64,000 nucleotides of DNA from Dyadobacter alkalitolerans DSM 23607. GTDB lineage: Bacteria; Bacteroidota; Bacteroidia; Cytophagales; Spirosomataceae. Location of the stretch: contig NZ_AUAS01000015.1 of the NCBI RefSeq assembly GCF_000428845.1, positions 62,001-126,000 of the forward strand, written 5' to 3'. Below are positions 36,701-44,850 of this stretch, piece by piece. The stretch's first letter is position 1; every line of letters starts with the position of its first letter. The translations under genes and the position numbers were made by a program. The notes beneath the pieces were generated by a model that saw only the letters and a program-made list of their open reading frames with translations, did not search any database and was not told the origin of the DNA.

Positions 36701-37980
36701 AGCCCCAGCATATCATCAGAAATTCGCGTTATGGAGATCACATAATTATTGCTGGGTGAGTTGGGGATGGCTGGATCATGCCGGAAATTTGTAAACTTTT
36801 TGGTTTTCCTGTTGAAAAGGTTCAGCCCTCCCCCGTCTGTTCCGATCCAGACTTTATCAGGATCTTTATCTCCGCAAATGCTTAAAACCAAATTGTTACT
36901 TAATGTATTGCTGAGCGCGTTTGTCTTGCGGTAGGTGGAAAACTTTTTGCGGAACCGGGATAAAAAATTGACCCCACCAGAATACGTGCCTACCCAAAGG
37001 TTATTGATCCGGTCGCGGTAAATGCAGTAAACCGAATTGTCACTCAGGGCCGTGTTGTCGCCCTCAATGTGGCCTATCCTCTGGAACAGGCCGGTTGTTT
37101 GATTGAAAATGCTGATGCCGCCGTTCTCTGTGCCAATCCAGAGCTTGCCGTCCGAATCCTGGGCGATTGAAAGGATATCATTGTGCGAGATGCTCAGGCT
37201 GTCGGCGGGATCGTTCAAGTAACTTTTAAAATCTCCGCTGCCTGTTTCCAGCATGGAAAGCCCGCCACCGCGCGTGCCCACCCAAATGTTGTCATTTTTA
37301 TCCTTATACAGGACTTTGATCCAATTGGAATGCAGCCGCCCCTGGCTAGTCCTTCCGCTATAAGCCCGGAAGCGCAGTGTTGCCGGATCAAAGATGTATA
37401 GCCCTTGCCTGGTGCCGACCCAAAACTTCCCTTTCGAATCCTCTGCAATGCAAGTTATATTGAGCGGCTTCCTATACGCGCTGTTATCGGGACTAGCCTG
37501 TAAAAACACCTTGGCTTTGTCCTTTTCGGTGTCCAGCAACACCAGGCCCTCATCTGTGCAGAGCCATAATTTCCCTGCCCGGTCTTCAAAGATTTTATTG
37601 ACAGAACGCGTGCCCAATATCCCGCCGAAGCGCACGAAGCGGTCTTTGTCAAAATCGAAGCGGTTTAGTCCGCTGGAAGTTGCAACCCAGAGTCGTCCGT
37701 GGCGGTCTTCAAGCAAATCGAGAATGTAGCTGTCGTTAACGCTGCGCGGATCGCTTTGGTCGTGCTTATAATGTTTGAATGTGTATCCGTCGAACCGGTT
37801 CAGGCCGTCATCGGTGCCGAACCACATGAAGCCTTTTTTGTCCATCACGATCGAAGCAACGTGGCTCTGGGAAAGTCCGCGGCTTGTCGTCAGCTGTCTG
37901 AATCCCATGCCCTGCCCCATAACCAAAATGGGCAAAAGCAGAATTATTAACAGCTTGATGAGGGTATAGCGTTTCTTCAA
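33790..37980 (-). CDS. Hybrid two-component sensor: 14-blade Reg_prop, Y_Y_Y, HisKA, HATPase, two REC domains
   Basis: About 1396 aa from a TTG at 37980, chosen because M-K-K-R-Y-T-L-I-K-L-L then begins a clean signal peptide ending V-M-G-Q-G; the frame is open to 38100. Fourteen W-x-G-T-x-x-G-L-x-x-F-D repeats (residues ~40-690) give two seven-bladed periplasmic propellers, then a Y_Y_Y domain (~720-785), a membrane segment (~795-815), a coiled coil, HisKA (M-S-H-E-I-R-T-P-M-N-G), HATPase (G-G-T-G-L-G-L) and two REC domains (T-D-Q-Q-M-P-E-M and M-D-V-Q-M-P-V-L). The usual hybrid sensors of this family end in an AraC DNA-binding domain; here there is none. No glycan-utilisation locus is adjacent, so the ligand is unknown. 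Confidence 0.88.
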   Translation of the reverse strand: MKKRYTLIKLLIILLLPILVMGQGMGFRQLTTSRGLSQSHVASIVMDKKGFMWFGTDDGLNRFDGYTFKHYKHDQSDPRSVNDSYILDLLEDRHGRLWVATSSGLNRFDFDKDRFVRFGGILGTRSVNKIFEDRAGKLWLCTDEGLVLLDTEKDKAKVFLQASPDNSAYRKPLNITCIAEDSKGKFWVGTRQGLYIFDPATLRFRAYSGRTSQGRLHSNWIKVLYKDKNDNIWVGTRGGGLSMLETGSGDFKSYLNDPADSLSISHNDILSIAQDSDGKLWIGTENGGISIFNQTTGLFQRIGHIEGDNTALSDNSVYCIYRDRINNLWVGTYSGGVNFLSRFRKKFSTYRKTNALSNTLSNNLVLSICGDKDPDKVWIGTDGGGLNLFNRKTKKFTNFRHDPAIPNSPSNNYVISITRISDDMLGLAYHMGGFDFFNTRTGTFTHHLPAPANPYSLTTADVNNIFKDRQGGIWLGTWNGGLDFYDPKTGHITHYQHDPANDASISSDIVTKVFEDRQGRIWVGTFQGLNLFDPQTKGFKRFHAHHNNHNALSNNKIQTIQQSRDGSLWIGTLGGGLNRFDPDNNRFTSFTEKQGLASNVIYGILEDKKGHLWLSTNNGLSDFDPKNKTFRNFGLADGLQGNEFKSNSCFQTQDGEMFFGGVRGFTSFYPDKLTDNTHLPPVYITEVLLFNKPVAAGKDTSMDKAAIQATQINLTHEQSVLAFEFAALNYTMPEKNKYAYMLEGFDKDWTFSGTARKATYTNLDPGDYVFRVKAANNDGIWNKEGAQVRVHVAAALWQTIWFKLGCGALAIALLLGLYRIRMRVIKSQKEALVSQVTERTNEINLQKQEILNQTHRLQELNTQLQIQNQQEQLARQDAEKANVAKSVFLATMSHEIRTPMNGVMGMAMLLSQTAQTTEQAEYTETIIKSGDSLLTVINDILDFSKIESGNMELEHLDFDLRECVESVLDLFASKAAEIGLDLVYEIDVDTPSQINADSHRLRQVLINLVGNAIKFTASGEIFLSIKQAKKIAGDQVELQFSIRDTGIGIPEDKLSKLFVAFSQVDSSHTRKYGGTGLGLIICQRLIGLMGGTIWVESIPGSGSCFYFTIMAGIASMPSKQNVLLPLAENEGKSVLIVDDNSTNRRILEMQMHQWKLSCTLASSAAQALAYLQAGQHFDMVITDQQMPEMDGIELAAQIRQRHPELPIILLSSVGDDSGKNEKALFAQVLTKPVKHAHLEKTIQLILKLGHKMKAAPEPQNTLNLTTEFEQHYPLNILLAEDNAVNEKLFVSILRKLGYSPTISRNGAEAYKEAVSTNFDVVFMDVQMPVLDGLEATRKIRSATISQPFIIAMTANAMREDKEACLQAGMDHYLSKPLRLEELKAALQLGYKQIKAH

Positions 37981-38094
37981 AAATGGGTTGATATACGATA
38001 TGACGTAAACTAATAGTAAATGTAATATTATATACCATGTAATAATAATTGTGTAGGTATAGAAGTTAACCGTCACAAAACTATCAAAGCAAAA

Positions 38095-38126
38095 AAGCAC
38101 TTATAAGTTTTACCTTACAAGTGCTT
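38095..38126. repeat. Hairpin at the boundary of the hybrid kinase and the integrase remnant
   Basis: Arms 38095-38107 and 38114-38126 pair over 13 bp with one mismatch (loop 38108-38113). It marks the point where the integrase similarity begins and may be a terminator or part of an old recombination end. Confidence 0.4.
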
Positions 38127-38763
38127 TCGGACAACCGGGATTTGTACCCATTCTCCAAAAACCGTTACACCATTCCAGCTGGAAGCAATACCAAAAAAGC
38201 CCTAACCAAAGCCGAAGTATTAAAGATCATGGAATACCAGTGTGCACCCGGCATGGAGCAACGAAGCCGAAACCTATGGGTATTTTCCTATTTATGCAAT
38301 GGGATGAATATCAATGATATCTGTCGATTGAAATGGGAGGATATTCAGTCTGACAAGTTGCCTTATGTTAGGCAGAAGACCGCCAGGAGCAGAAAGAGCA
38401 ACCAAACCCGTATTAAGGTTACGCTGTTCCCCGAAACGCTGGCAATCATAGAAAGGTGGGCAGGCACAGACCGACACCCCAAAAAACACATTTTCCCATT
38501 CCTTGAAAATGATATGCCGGTTTTAAGAGAGCGGATTATCATCAGCCAGGTCATTAAGATCACCAATCAATATATGAGAGGGATTGCCAAAGAGCTTGAA
38601 ATCGAAAGTGACGTTAATACGTATAGCGCCAGGCACTCTTTCGCAACAATCCTTCTTCAATCAGAAGCACCACTTGCATTCATTAGCCAGTCGCTTGGTC
38701 ACACTTCAATTTCCACCACGGAAAGCTATGGGTAGTTTTGATGATGAAAAAAAAAATATCTAA
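38121..38763 (+). pseudogene. Tyrosine recombinase (integrase) remnant
   Basis: Only the catalytic half of a Bacteroidota-type phage/ICE integrase remains. Recognisable parts: Y-P-F-S-K-N-R-Y-T-I-P linker, the catalytic Arg region L-C-N-G-M-N-I-N-D-I-C-R-L-K-W, Y-S-A-R-H-S-F-A-T (His-x-x-Arg box variant) and L-G-H-T-S-I-S-T-T-E-S-Y with the nucleophilic Tyr. The N-terminal arm-binding and SAM-like domains are absent. Two bases are missing just after the Tyr codon (38729), so translation stops, although the next frame continues with the expected G-S-F-D-D-E. A scar of an integrated element. Confidence 0.85.
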
Positions 38764-38811
38764 GCGCGCTGTTGTAGTTTTTGACTTTCAGCATCGTCAA
38801 TAGAAACAATA

Positions 38812-39338
38812 ATGAAATTTCAAAGCATGGAAGTCTTTAAAGCTGGCTATGACATCACTCGTCAGACCCCACATTTCTCGTTGCAGTTTGCAAAGCGATT
38901 GCAGATTTTAAAGGACCTGGCCGTCATCGACATCATTGGCGCAAATCCTGGGAGACGAAAAGCATATCTGGATCAAACAAAGAAGCTTCAATCCCTATTC
39001 AATAGGTTTTGGGAGAGTTATTTCGCCATTACCCTGGGAATGGCGAAAATTTCCAGGACAACTTTTTGCTGGTTATCGAATTCGCTGAAATCTTTTAAAC
39101 CGATCTGTTAGAGCCCAATAAAACAGATGCCATCATAACGCCAGAATTTGTGGAAGATCTTTGTGATTCAATCCGGGAAAGGGAGGAGAGCTCGGCGGGT
39201 TTTATCGCAGAAGTTACTGCGCTCGAAAAAACAGAAGATCAAGATTGGGAGATAGAAAAGATAAGTGATGGAGAACCAACACCAATACGAATCCGCCCTG
39301 CTGTGGCGAACCTTGACTTCAACTTGAAAATACAATAG
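38812..39338 (+). pseudogene. Broken gene of unknown function
   Basis: Two overlapping frames look like parts of one protein. 38812-39111 encodes a helical start (M-E-V-F-K-A-G-Y-D-I-T ... L-Q-S-L-F-N-R-F-W-E-S-Y). From about 39050 the sensible reading moves to another frame (N-F-Q-D-N-F-L-L-V-I-E-F-A-E-I-F), meets an in-frame TAA near 39095, then continues with T-D-L-L-E-P-N-K-T-D-A ... to 39338 (acidic C-terminus). At least one frameshift and one nonsense change are needed. No family recognised; it sits next to the integrase remnant. Confidence 0.5.
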
Positions 39339-39362
39339 CGACTACACTAAACCCGGTATAGC

Positions 39363-39387
39363 GCAGCAGCAAGCTTAATGCTGCTGC
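39363..39387. terminator. GCAGCAGCA hairpin
   Basis: 9-bp perfect stem 39363-39371 with 39379-39387, 10 bp before the end of the Fur-family gene (-); on the plus strand it is followed by TTTGCTTT. Confidence 0.45.
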
Positions 39388-39396
39388 TGCTTTGCT

Positions 39397-39831
39397 TTAC
39401 CATTTACCAATGCTGCCAGATCTAACGCATTCGTTGCAAATGCCTTCCAGCAACAGCCGGGATTGTTGAACGCGGCCAATTGAGGCTATCTGCTGGATGT
39501 AGGTTTCGGGAAGGGTTGGAAGCGCAGTAATGCCTTCACAACTGCTGCATTTAAAATGTGGGGTAAGTATCCCTTCCTGTTTTGTTTTTGCTTGCCGGAA
39601 ATGAAACTGGGCAACACCTTCTGCATCAACAAGTCTTGTAAGCAGGTTCGCACTAACCAGGTCGAGCAGCGTCCGGTACAAACTCACCCGGTCAATCTCA
39701 TAGTTAAGCAAGCATTGCAAGCGCCCATGGGACAGTGATTTGTGCTCCCGCAGGAAAACGTCCAGAACGGCAATGCGGTTGGGCGTTGGACGCACCTTGC
39801 TTTTAATCAAAAGCTTTTTTACCTGGGCCAT
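39397..39831 (-). CDS. Fur-family repressor, probably zinc-type (Zur)
   Basis: 144 aa. The winged-helix N-terminal part (about 1-80) has the P-T-P-N-R-I-A-V-L-D-V-F and Y-E-I-D-R-V-S-L-Y-R-T-L-L-D-L recognition helix of Fur proteins. The dimerisation part has structural-zinc cysteines C-S-S-C (~94-97) and C-N-E-C (~133-136) and the H-F-H/H-F-K metal residues. Located at the end of a locus with histidine-rich lipoproteins and a TonB receptor, it most likely controls that locus through the palindromes at 44755-44808. Zinc specificity is inferred. Confidence 0.85.
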   Translation of the reverse strand: MAQVKKLLIKSKVRPTPNRIAVLDVFLREHKSLSHGRLQCLLNYEIDRVSLYRTLLDLVSANLLTRLVDAEGVAQFHFRQAKTKQEGILTPHFKCSSCEGITALPTLPETYIQQIASIGRVQQSRLLLEGICNECVRSGSIGKW

Positions 39832-39869
39832 AAAAAAGTGATGAAGTAAGCCAGCCTACTTTAAAAGCC

Positions 39870-39962
39870 GGCAAGTTGCTTGCGGGTATGGTAAAATGCT
39901 TGTGGACATTGGTATTTTTAGCGCCCTTGTCCCATGTGATTTGTTTTTTGGATTTATTGGGC
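39870..39962 (-). pseudogene. Relic of a DUF4625 lipoprotein gene
   Basis: The minus strand encodes Q-I-T-W-D-K-G-A-K-N-T-N-V-H-K-H-F-T-I-P, nearly the same as E-I-T-W-D-Q-Y-K-G-L-K-N-T-N-V-H-K-H-F in the intact gene at 40556-41539. There is no start codon or surrounding open frame, so this is a fragment left by duplication and decay, or recombination, of the paralogous lipoprotein genes. Confidence 0.55.
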
Positions 39963-39989
39963 GAACAAGGGCATGTTACAGCCTGGATG

Positions 39990-40463
39990 CTATTGGATCT
40001 TGATGCTAATGCCCCTGATCGTCTGCCATCCTTCCTTGTCTGTCAGGCGGATCATGAAGTGGTAGTCGCCTGGGTCAATGCCCGCAGGGACCTTGATTGT
40101 CTGGCTCGCTTCAAATCTTTGCTGGCTGGGGTCAATGTCAAAGCTTTTGATCAAAAGGAAAGGATTGACTGGTTTCTTGACCGGATCCATATTGCAATCA
40201 CTTACTTCTGTACTATGGGTGTGGTGATCGAAATTGTGATGGATATCCACACTATAAGAGCCCAGTGCGATATTGTCAGAGAATGTTGCCTTGAAGGTGA
40301 ATGCTTCGCCTCGTTTAAGGGTGCTGCACTGAATGGGGAAAGTGCCTGGGGCTTCCGCCTCAATGACAGGATAATCGGTATCTATTGCGGGCTCATCTCT
40401 ATCGCAACCAACAGCGGCTAATGCAATCACTGCTAACAGAATAAATTGTCGGAGTTGTTTCAT
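39990..40463 (-). CDS. DUF4625-type lipoprotein (third copy)
   Basis: 157 aa from the ATG at 40463. Signal peptide ending L-A-A-V-G-C, so a lipoprotein. The body is one Ig-like beta domain of the DUF4625 type (F-T-F-K-A-T-F-S-D-N-I-A-L-G-S-Y-S-V-D-I) carrying a histidine run, I-H-H-N-F-D-H-H-T-H, that could bind metal ions, and the closing G-D-Y-H-F-M-I-R-L-T-D. Last gene of the receptor-lipoprotein operon. Confidence 0.75.
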   Translation of the reverse strand: MKQLRQFILLAVIALAAVGCDRDEPAIDTDYPVIEAEAPGTFPIQCSTLKRGEAFTFKATFSDNIALGSYSVDIHHNFDHHTHSTEVSDCNMDPVKKPVNPFLLIKSFDIDPSQQRFEASQTIKVPAGIDPGDYHFMIRLTDKEGWQTIRGISIKIQ

Positions 40464-40555
40464 GTTGTTTTTAAGAATGGACCGGTGCATGGCTCACCGG
40501 CCCGGCGGTTTTTAGTTGTGGTTGATAATCAAATTACCATTGGTGATGGACAACG

Positions 40556-41539
40556 TTAATTGTAATCGATTCCAAAGGGGATTGCCTTATGGATCGTCTG
40601 GTTGGTGGTCACATTCTTATAGATCACGACCAGATTGTAATCCCCGCTTTCCCAGGCCTTACCACCACTGATCGCATTCTTCGTTGGTGCATTGTTGTCC
40701 TTCTCAGCTCCAATGATCAAATCAGGAATGTTACGAATGACCGTATAGGTTTCCATATCAAATTCTGAATTGCCAAAGTCCTGAACGGTTTTCTCATCCT
40801 TATGCTCATGTACATCATATACAATGGCTTTGCTCAGGTCAACTTCCTCAATAGTCTGCGGGTTGTAGTTTGCCGACTTCTTGATCAGTAGCAGATACAG
40901 CTTCCCATCCCCTTTCACAAAAGAAATATTGGCCTGTACCTGAATGGTATCCCCTTTTTTGTAGCGCTCGGTGGGGAAACTATCTTTATCAGAATGATAG
41001 TCATACATCGGGTTCCAGTTTTTATGCATCCATAACCCTGTAAACATGGGCCTTACCGGAAGACTTTCCCGGGTGTAGATTTCAAAGTCCCGCTTCACTT
41101 CAAGCCTGGAACCGTTCTCATCGACAACAGTCACCACAAGCTCATACTTGCCTTCGACAGCATCTTTGGGAAGGTTGAAATGCTTGTGAACATTCGTATT
41201 CTTTAAGCCCTTATACTGGTCCCAGGTAATCTCATGTTTCCAGGGTTTAGTGTAAGTTTCTCCTTCTTTGGGCAAGATACCGACTTTGACTGTATCAATT
41301 TTATCAACCGCTAAAATGTCAGCTTCAAAGTGGAAATCTTCGCCAATTACACCAATACCAGCATTACCCAGTCCCAGTTCCAGGTTTTCCAGAGTTGGTT
41401 TTGGAAGCTCGGGTTCAGGCTTGGGTTCTGGCTCAGGATCGTTGTTATCACAAGCCGCCAGGGTCAGCATGATCATGAGAAGTGCTGAAAGAAGTACGGA
41501 TAGGCTTTTGGGCTGGCGCTTAACTAAATTGTTTTTCAT
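40556..41539 (-). CDS. DUF4625-type lipoprotein (second copy)
   Basis: About 327 aa from the ATG at 41539, chosen because it lies 19 bp after the stop of the upstream gene. Signal peptide ending L-T-L-A-A-C, then a Pro/Glu-rich spacer (P-E-P-E-P-K-P-E-P-E) that would lift the domain from the membrane. An Ig-like DUF4625 domain (about 55-170) contains N-T-N-V-H-K-H-F, and a C-terminal ~150-residue part contains V-Y-D-V-H-E-H-K-D-E. Two His-rich loops support metal or metallophore binding (inference). Confidence 0.75.
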   Translation of the reverse strand: MKNNLVKRQPKSLSVLLSALLMIMLTLAACDNNDPEPEPKPEPELPKPTLENLELGLGNAGIGVIGEDFHFEADILAVDKIDTVKVGILPKEGETYTKPWKHEITWDQYKGLKNTNVHKHFNLPKDAVEGKYELVVTVVDENGSRLEVKRDFEIYTRESLPVRPMFTGLWMHKNWNPMYDYHSDKDSFPTERYKKGDTIQVQANISFVKGDGKLYLLLIKKSANYNPQTIEEVDLSKAIVYDVHEHKDEKTVQDFGNSEFDMETYTVIRNIPDLIIGAEKDNNAPTKNAISGGKAWESGDYNLVVIYKNVTTNQTIHKAIPFGIDYN

Positions 41540-41558
41540 GGCTAATAGTAAGCTCGGT

Positions 41559-42266
41559 TTATTTGTCAAAGTGTTCTTCAAATTCATTTTCTTTTCCAGC
41601 CTGGTCAACTACCTTTAAATGCACATGGTAGTGGCCCACTGGCGCTGCGGTGATATCGACATGCTTATGAAACTCAAAGGCCGTTTGACCTACCATGGCA
41701 GCATCTTTGAATTCAAATTCCTTTTCCCATTTGTCCCCATGGACTTCCACAGTTACTGATGCGATTTTGTTGGGTGCTGCAATAGCTGCTTCCAGGTGCA
41801 GTCCTTTTCCGGCATCTTCCACTTCAACGGCAAAGCCAGTAAGTGCAGGCAGTGTCGGGTCTTTGATCACTTCCAGCTCCGAGTCGATCTCTGCTTTGTT
41901 ACCATTCTTATCAAAAACAGTCATATGCAGGTGGTAATCTCCCAGTGCGGCACTGGCAGGAACATCAATATGCTCATGCAGTTCTGCATTTTTAAGTCCC
42001 GAAAGACCAGTTGTGTAAACCGTATCCAGCTCCCAGCCACTTCCATTCTCAGGGTGGATTTCCAGTTGCACGCGGTCGATGTCGCCTGGTGCTACGATCT
42101 GCGCCTCGATATGAAAGTCGCTGCCCGCCTGGGCTTGTTTGTTGTTACCCGACCCGATTTCAACATTCGAGATCGTTGGTGCGGCCACGTCTACATCATC
42201 ATCGTCGTTACAGGAAGCGAAAAGTGCCCCGGCCAATAGCAGGGCAAGCATTGATTTGATTTTCAT
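41559..42266 (-). CDS. DUF4625-type lipoprotein with two domains (first copy)
   Basis: 235 aa. Signal peptide ends L-F-A-S-C (lipobox), followed by N-D-D-D-D. Two tandem Ig-like DUF4625 repeats (about 30-130 and 135-232), each ending with histidine motifs: A-E-L-H-E-H-I-D-V-P with D-Y-H-L-H-M, and F-E-F-H-K-H-V-D-I with H-Y-H-V-H-L. The regular H-x-H pattern on adjacent strands suggests a metal-binding surface. It lies 39 bp after the TonB receptor gene and probably is its surface or periplasmic partner. Confidence 0.8.
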   Translation of the reverse strand: MKIKSMLALLLAGALFASCNDDDDVDVAAPTISNVEIGSGNNKQAQAGSDFHIEAQIVAPGDIDRVQLEIHPENGSGWELDTVYTTGLSGLKNAELHEHIDVPASAALGDYHLHMTVFDKNGNKAEIDSELEVIKDPTLPALTGFAVEVEDAGKGLHLEAAIAAPNKIASVTVEVHGDKWEKEFEFKDAAMVGQTAFEFHKHVDITAAPVGHYHVHLKVVDQAGKENEFEEHFDK

Positions 42267-42305
42267 TGTTTTGGATTTATGGTGAGTAATAGAATTTGCA
42301 TGAAA

Positions 42306-44717
42306 TTAACTTTGGGCTTTTGCTTTGAAGGCAAAAGGAATTTTAACGGCCAGCACGACATTGCGGCCTGCTTCGGGCAGACCAATCAGACGGTAAAAGC
42401 TGGTATGGTTTAAATAGCGCTTGTTCAGCACATTTTGTACTTGCAGGCTAACATTCATCAGTTGCTGGCCGATTTTCAGGCTTCCGCCCGCTGAAAAGTT
42501 AAAGACCTGATAAGCAGGCGTTGGCCGCTCAGGGGGCACAATCCGGTTTTGGCTGGCCGAAAGCCGGCAGTCGATGGTAAAGTAAGCGCTGGTCAGAGGC
42601 CCCTCCCACTGCGGCTCATAGGTCAGGCTCACAAGCGCAGATGGCGGCGGCGCGAAAGGCAAGCCGTAGCCCCGCTTGGCCCCGGAAAGCTGTTTGCTGA
42701 AAAGATATTCAGCTGCAAGCCCTGCTTTCCAGCTTTTTAAAAAGCTGTATGAGACCTGCAACTCCGAGCCGTAGCGCATCACCCTGCTCTGCGCGTAGTT
42801 GAAAACCTGGTTACCAGCACCATAGAAATAATCATGTTGGGCGGTAGGGTTTAGAAATATGTAGTTAGGAAAATAATTGAAGAACGGCGTGAGCTGCGCA
42901 GTGAGCTTTTCACTATTAACCCCTACGCCAAGATCTAATTGATACGATTTTTCGGCTGAAAGTGAAGGATCGCCTTTTTCATACCGGAAGTAATGATAAT
43001 TGACCCCGTTTGCGGCCAGCTCTTTGGCTATCGGCATCCGGAAGCCGGTTCCCGCATTCAGTTTCAGAAAGAATTCACCCGGTGTATAATTCAGACCCCC
43101 AGACCAGTTGATACTATTAAATCTGCGCGTAATGGCGTCTGCGCGCGTAAGGTAGGTGGTCGTGCCGCTTTCTGATTGGGTTGTGAACCAATCTTTGTAT
43201 TCCTTAATATCAATGCTTCCATAATCGTACCGGATCGCACCTTGAATGAGAAGCTTTTCATTGACCTTAAATTTATCCAGGATAAAAGCGCCAGCGCTGC
43301 TTTGCGAGAATGCCGGGATCAAGAAGCCCCAGCCACCGATGGTGTTGTGCTGATGCTCTCCGCTTGCACCAATGGTCAGCATGTGCCTGTCTATAAGAAG
43401 CTCATTTTTAACATTGACTGAGAAAACGCTCTTGTCATACTGCCGCTCCAAGGTTTCCGGCGCAGACTGCTCGGATGGATAAACCGGTGGCATGTAGCCA
43501 TGGTTGACATACTGACTGTGCTCCTGACGGAAATTATGCTGATAACCCAGCTCGACATTCAGCCTGTTTTTCCCGTAGCGAAATTCAGTCCGGTTGATCA
43601 CTTTGGTATGTGAAACCTGCTGAGAGGGTAGCTGGATGTCCCTGGATAAACGGTCGTGCAGATCCAGGTCAACGCGCCGCGGCTCCAACCCATGCGCATT
43701 AGCAAAAAAGCCGCTTTTGCTGGATGTATTGCTGATGTAGAATATCGATTCAAACGGCGCTGTAATCCAGCCCGCCCGCAAGTGCAGGTTCCGCTCCTCC
43801 CCTGCCGTATTACGCAGCCTGTTCTTGTAAAGCGCGACCCCATAATCGTAAACAAATATAGAATCCACGGACACACGGTAGTCTCCATACGTTTGCCATG
43901 TCATACGGGCATCAGCAAACAGGCGGTCTTTTCTGCCATACAAATTAAATGAACCACCATACAGACCGTTGTTGCTTTTGGCTGTCAGATCCACGGCTCC
44001 ACCTCCCGAGCCAGAAGCCGGAATTGCTGCTGGTTTAATGTCAATTGCCCCACCAATGGCCTCGGATCCATACAGGAATGCCGATGGGCCTTTGATCACT
44101 TCTACCCTACCCGCTGCAAACTGATCAATTTCTAATGCATGATCAGCGCCCCATTGCTGCCCTTCATGGCGCACGCCGTTCTCGATGACAACCACCTGGT
44201 TAAAGCCAAGTCCACGGATCAAAGGCTTTGAGCCGCCCGAGCCGATACCAATGGTCTTGACGCCCGGCAGCTTTTCAAGCGATTGCATCAGGCTTCCGCC
44301 CAGATTGCGCCTTATATAGTCTGCGCTGACAATATCAACATTTAGTGAAACCTGCTGCTGCCGGAGCTGCTCATAGTTGTCTTTGACTATGACTTCCTTT
44401 AACTGCGCTTCATCGGCTTCCAACACCAAATCTCCAAGTGCGACAGCTTCTGATTTAATGGTTAATGCTTTGGTGATTGGCTTAAAACCCACAAAGGAAA
44501 CCCTCAGGCTGTACCGTCCCTTTTCAACCTGGTTAAAGACAAAAGTGCCGCCTGAATCACTCAGGCTGCTAAGCTCGCCAGGTATTAATGTGATTGTTGC
44601 ACCTATCAGCGGCTGACCAGTAGTGCTAACAACTTTGCCTGACAAGGACTGCCCCATTAGCACCGCCCGCGGCACAAATAGCAATGTCATCAAGCAAACA
44701 AGTACACGTATCTTCAT
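42306..44717 (-). CDS. TonB-dependent outer-membrane receptor with CarboxypepD_reg domain
   Basis: 803 aa from the ATG at 44717, which starts a signal peptide (M-K-I-R-V-L-V-C-L-M-T-L-L-F). A carboxypeptidase-regulatory-like domain follows (about 25-110; G-K-V-V-S-T-T-G-Q-P-L-I-G-A-T), then a plug (~115-235; L-P-G-V-K-T-I-G, P-L-I-R-G-L-G-F-N-Q-V-V) and a 22-strand type barrel to the end. It imports a large ligand energised by TonB. No SusD partner is present, so a metal chelate rather than a glycan is likely; the adjacent Zur-like repressor and His-rich lipoproteins point to zinc or another metal. Confidence 0.88.
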   Translation of the reverse strand: MKIRVLVCLMTLLFVPRAVLMGQSLSGKVVSTTGQPLIGATITLIPGELSSLSDSGGTFVFNQVEKGRYSLRVSFVGFKPITKALTIKSEAVALGDLVLEADEAQLKEVIVKDNYEQLRQQQVSLNVDIVSADYIRRNLGGSLMQSLEKLPGVKTIGIGSGGSKPLIRGLGFNQVVVIENGVRHEGQQWGADHALEIDQFAAGRVEVIKGPSAFLYGSEAIGGAIDIKPAAIPASGSGGGAVDLTAKSNNGLYGGSFNLYGRKDRLFADARMTWQTYGDYRVSVDSIFVYDYGVALYKNRLRNTAGEERNLHLRAGWITAPFESIFYISNTSSKSGFFANAHGLEPRRVDLDLHDRLSRDIQLPSQQVSHTKVINRTEFRYGKNRLNVELGYQHNFRQEHSQYVNHGYMPPVYPSEQSAPETLERQYDKSVFSVNVKNELLIDRHMLTIGASGEHQHNTIGGWGFLIPAFSQSSAGAFILDKFKVNEKLLIQGAIRYDYGSIDIKEYKDWFTTQSESGTTTYLTRADAITRRFNSINWSGGLNYTPGEFFLKLNAGTGFRMPIAKELAANGVNYHYFRYEKGDPSLSAEKSYQLDLGVGVNSEKLTAQLTPFFNYFPNYIFLNPTAQHDYFYGAGNQVFNYAQSRVMRYGSELQVSYSFLKSWKAGLAAEYLFSKQLSGAKRGYGLPFAPPPSALVSLTYEPQWEGPLTSAYFTIDCRLSASQNRIVPPERPTPAYQVFNFSAGGSLKIGQQLMNVSLQVQNVLNKRYLNHTSFYRLIGLPEAGRNVVLAVKIPFAFKAKAQS

Positions 44718-44754
44718 CAAACCAGCTTTCAAGTCGGCATTCGGCCGCCCTACA

Positions 44755-44808
44755 TGAAACAATGTTGCAAATAAAGCTTTGATATTTTTAACCTGCAACC
44801 ATGTTGCA
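44755..44808. promoter_or_regulatory. Two Fur/Zur-box-like palindromes
   Basis: TGCAACCATGTTGCA (44794-44808) is a perfect 6-3-6 palindrome; TGAAACAATGTTGCA (44755-44769) is the same with one arm mismatch. They are 39 bp apart in the divergent gap between the TonB receptor (-) and the peptidase-like gene (+), where a repressor would control both. The Fur-family gene at 39397-39831 is the obvious candidate protein. Confidence 0.65.
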
Positions 44809-44850
44809 ATAATTATTATGGTAGTGGTTACATTTGTCTCTTATTACTCG

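Noticed and set aside
38100-38160. tRNA-like T-arm or attachment site near the integrase remnant
   Set aside because: The bases resembling a T-loop belong to the integrase reading frame (L-S-D-N-R-D-L-Y-P-F); no tRNA cloverleaf or matching distal repeat was found.
39876-40421. 181-codon open frame on the plus strand over the small lipoprotein gene
   Set aside because: Shadow of the DUF4625-type lipoprotein on the minus strand, which has a lipobox and family motifs.
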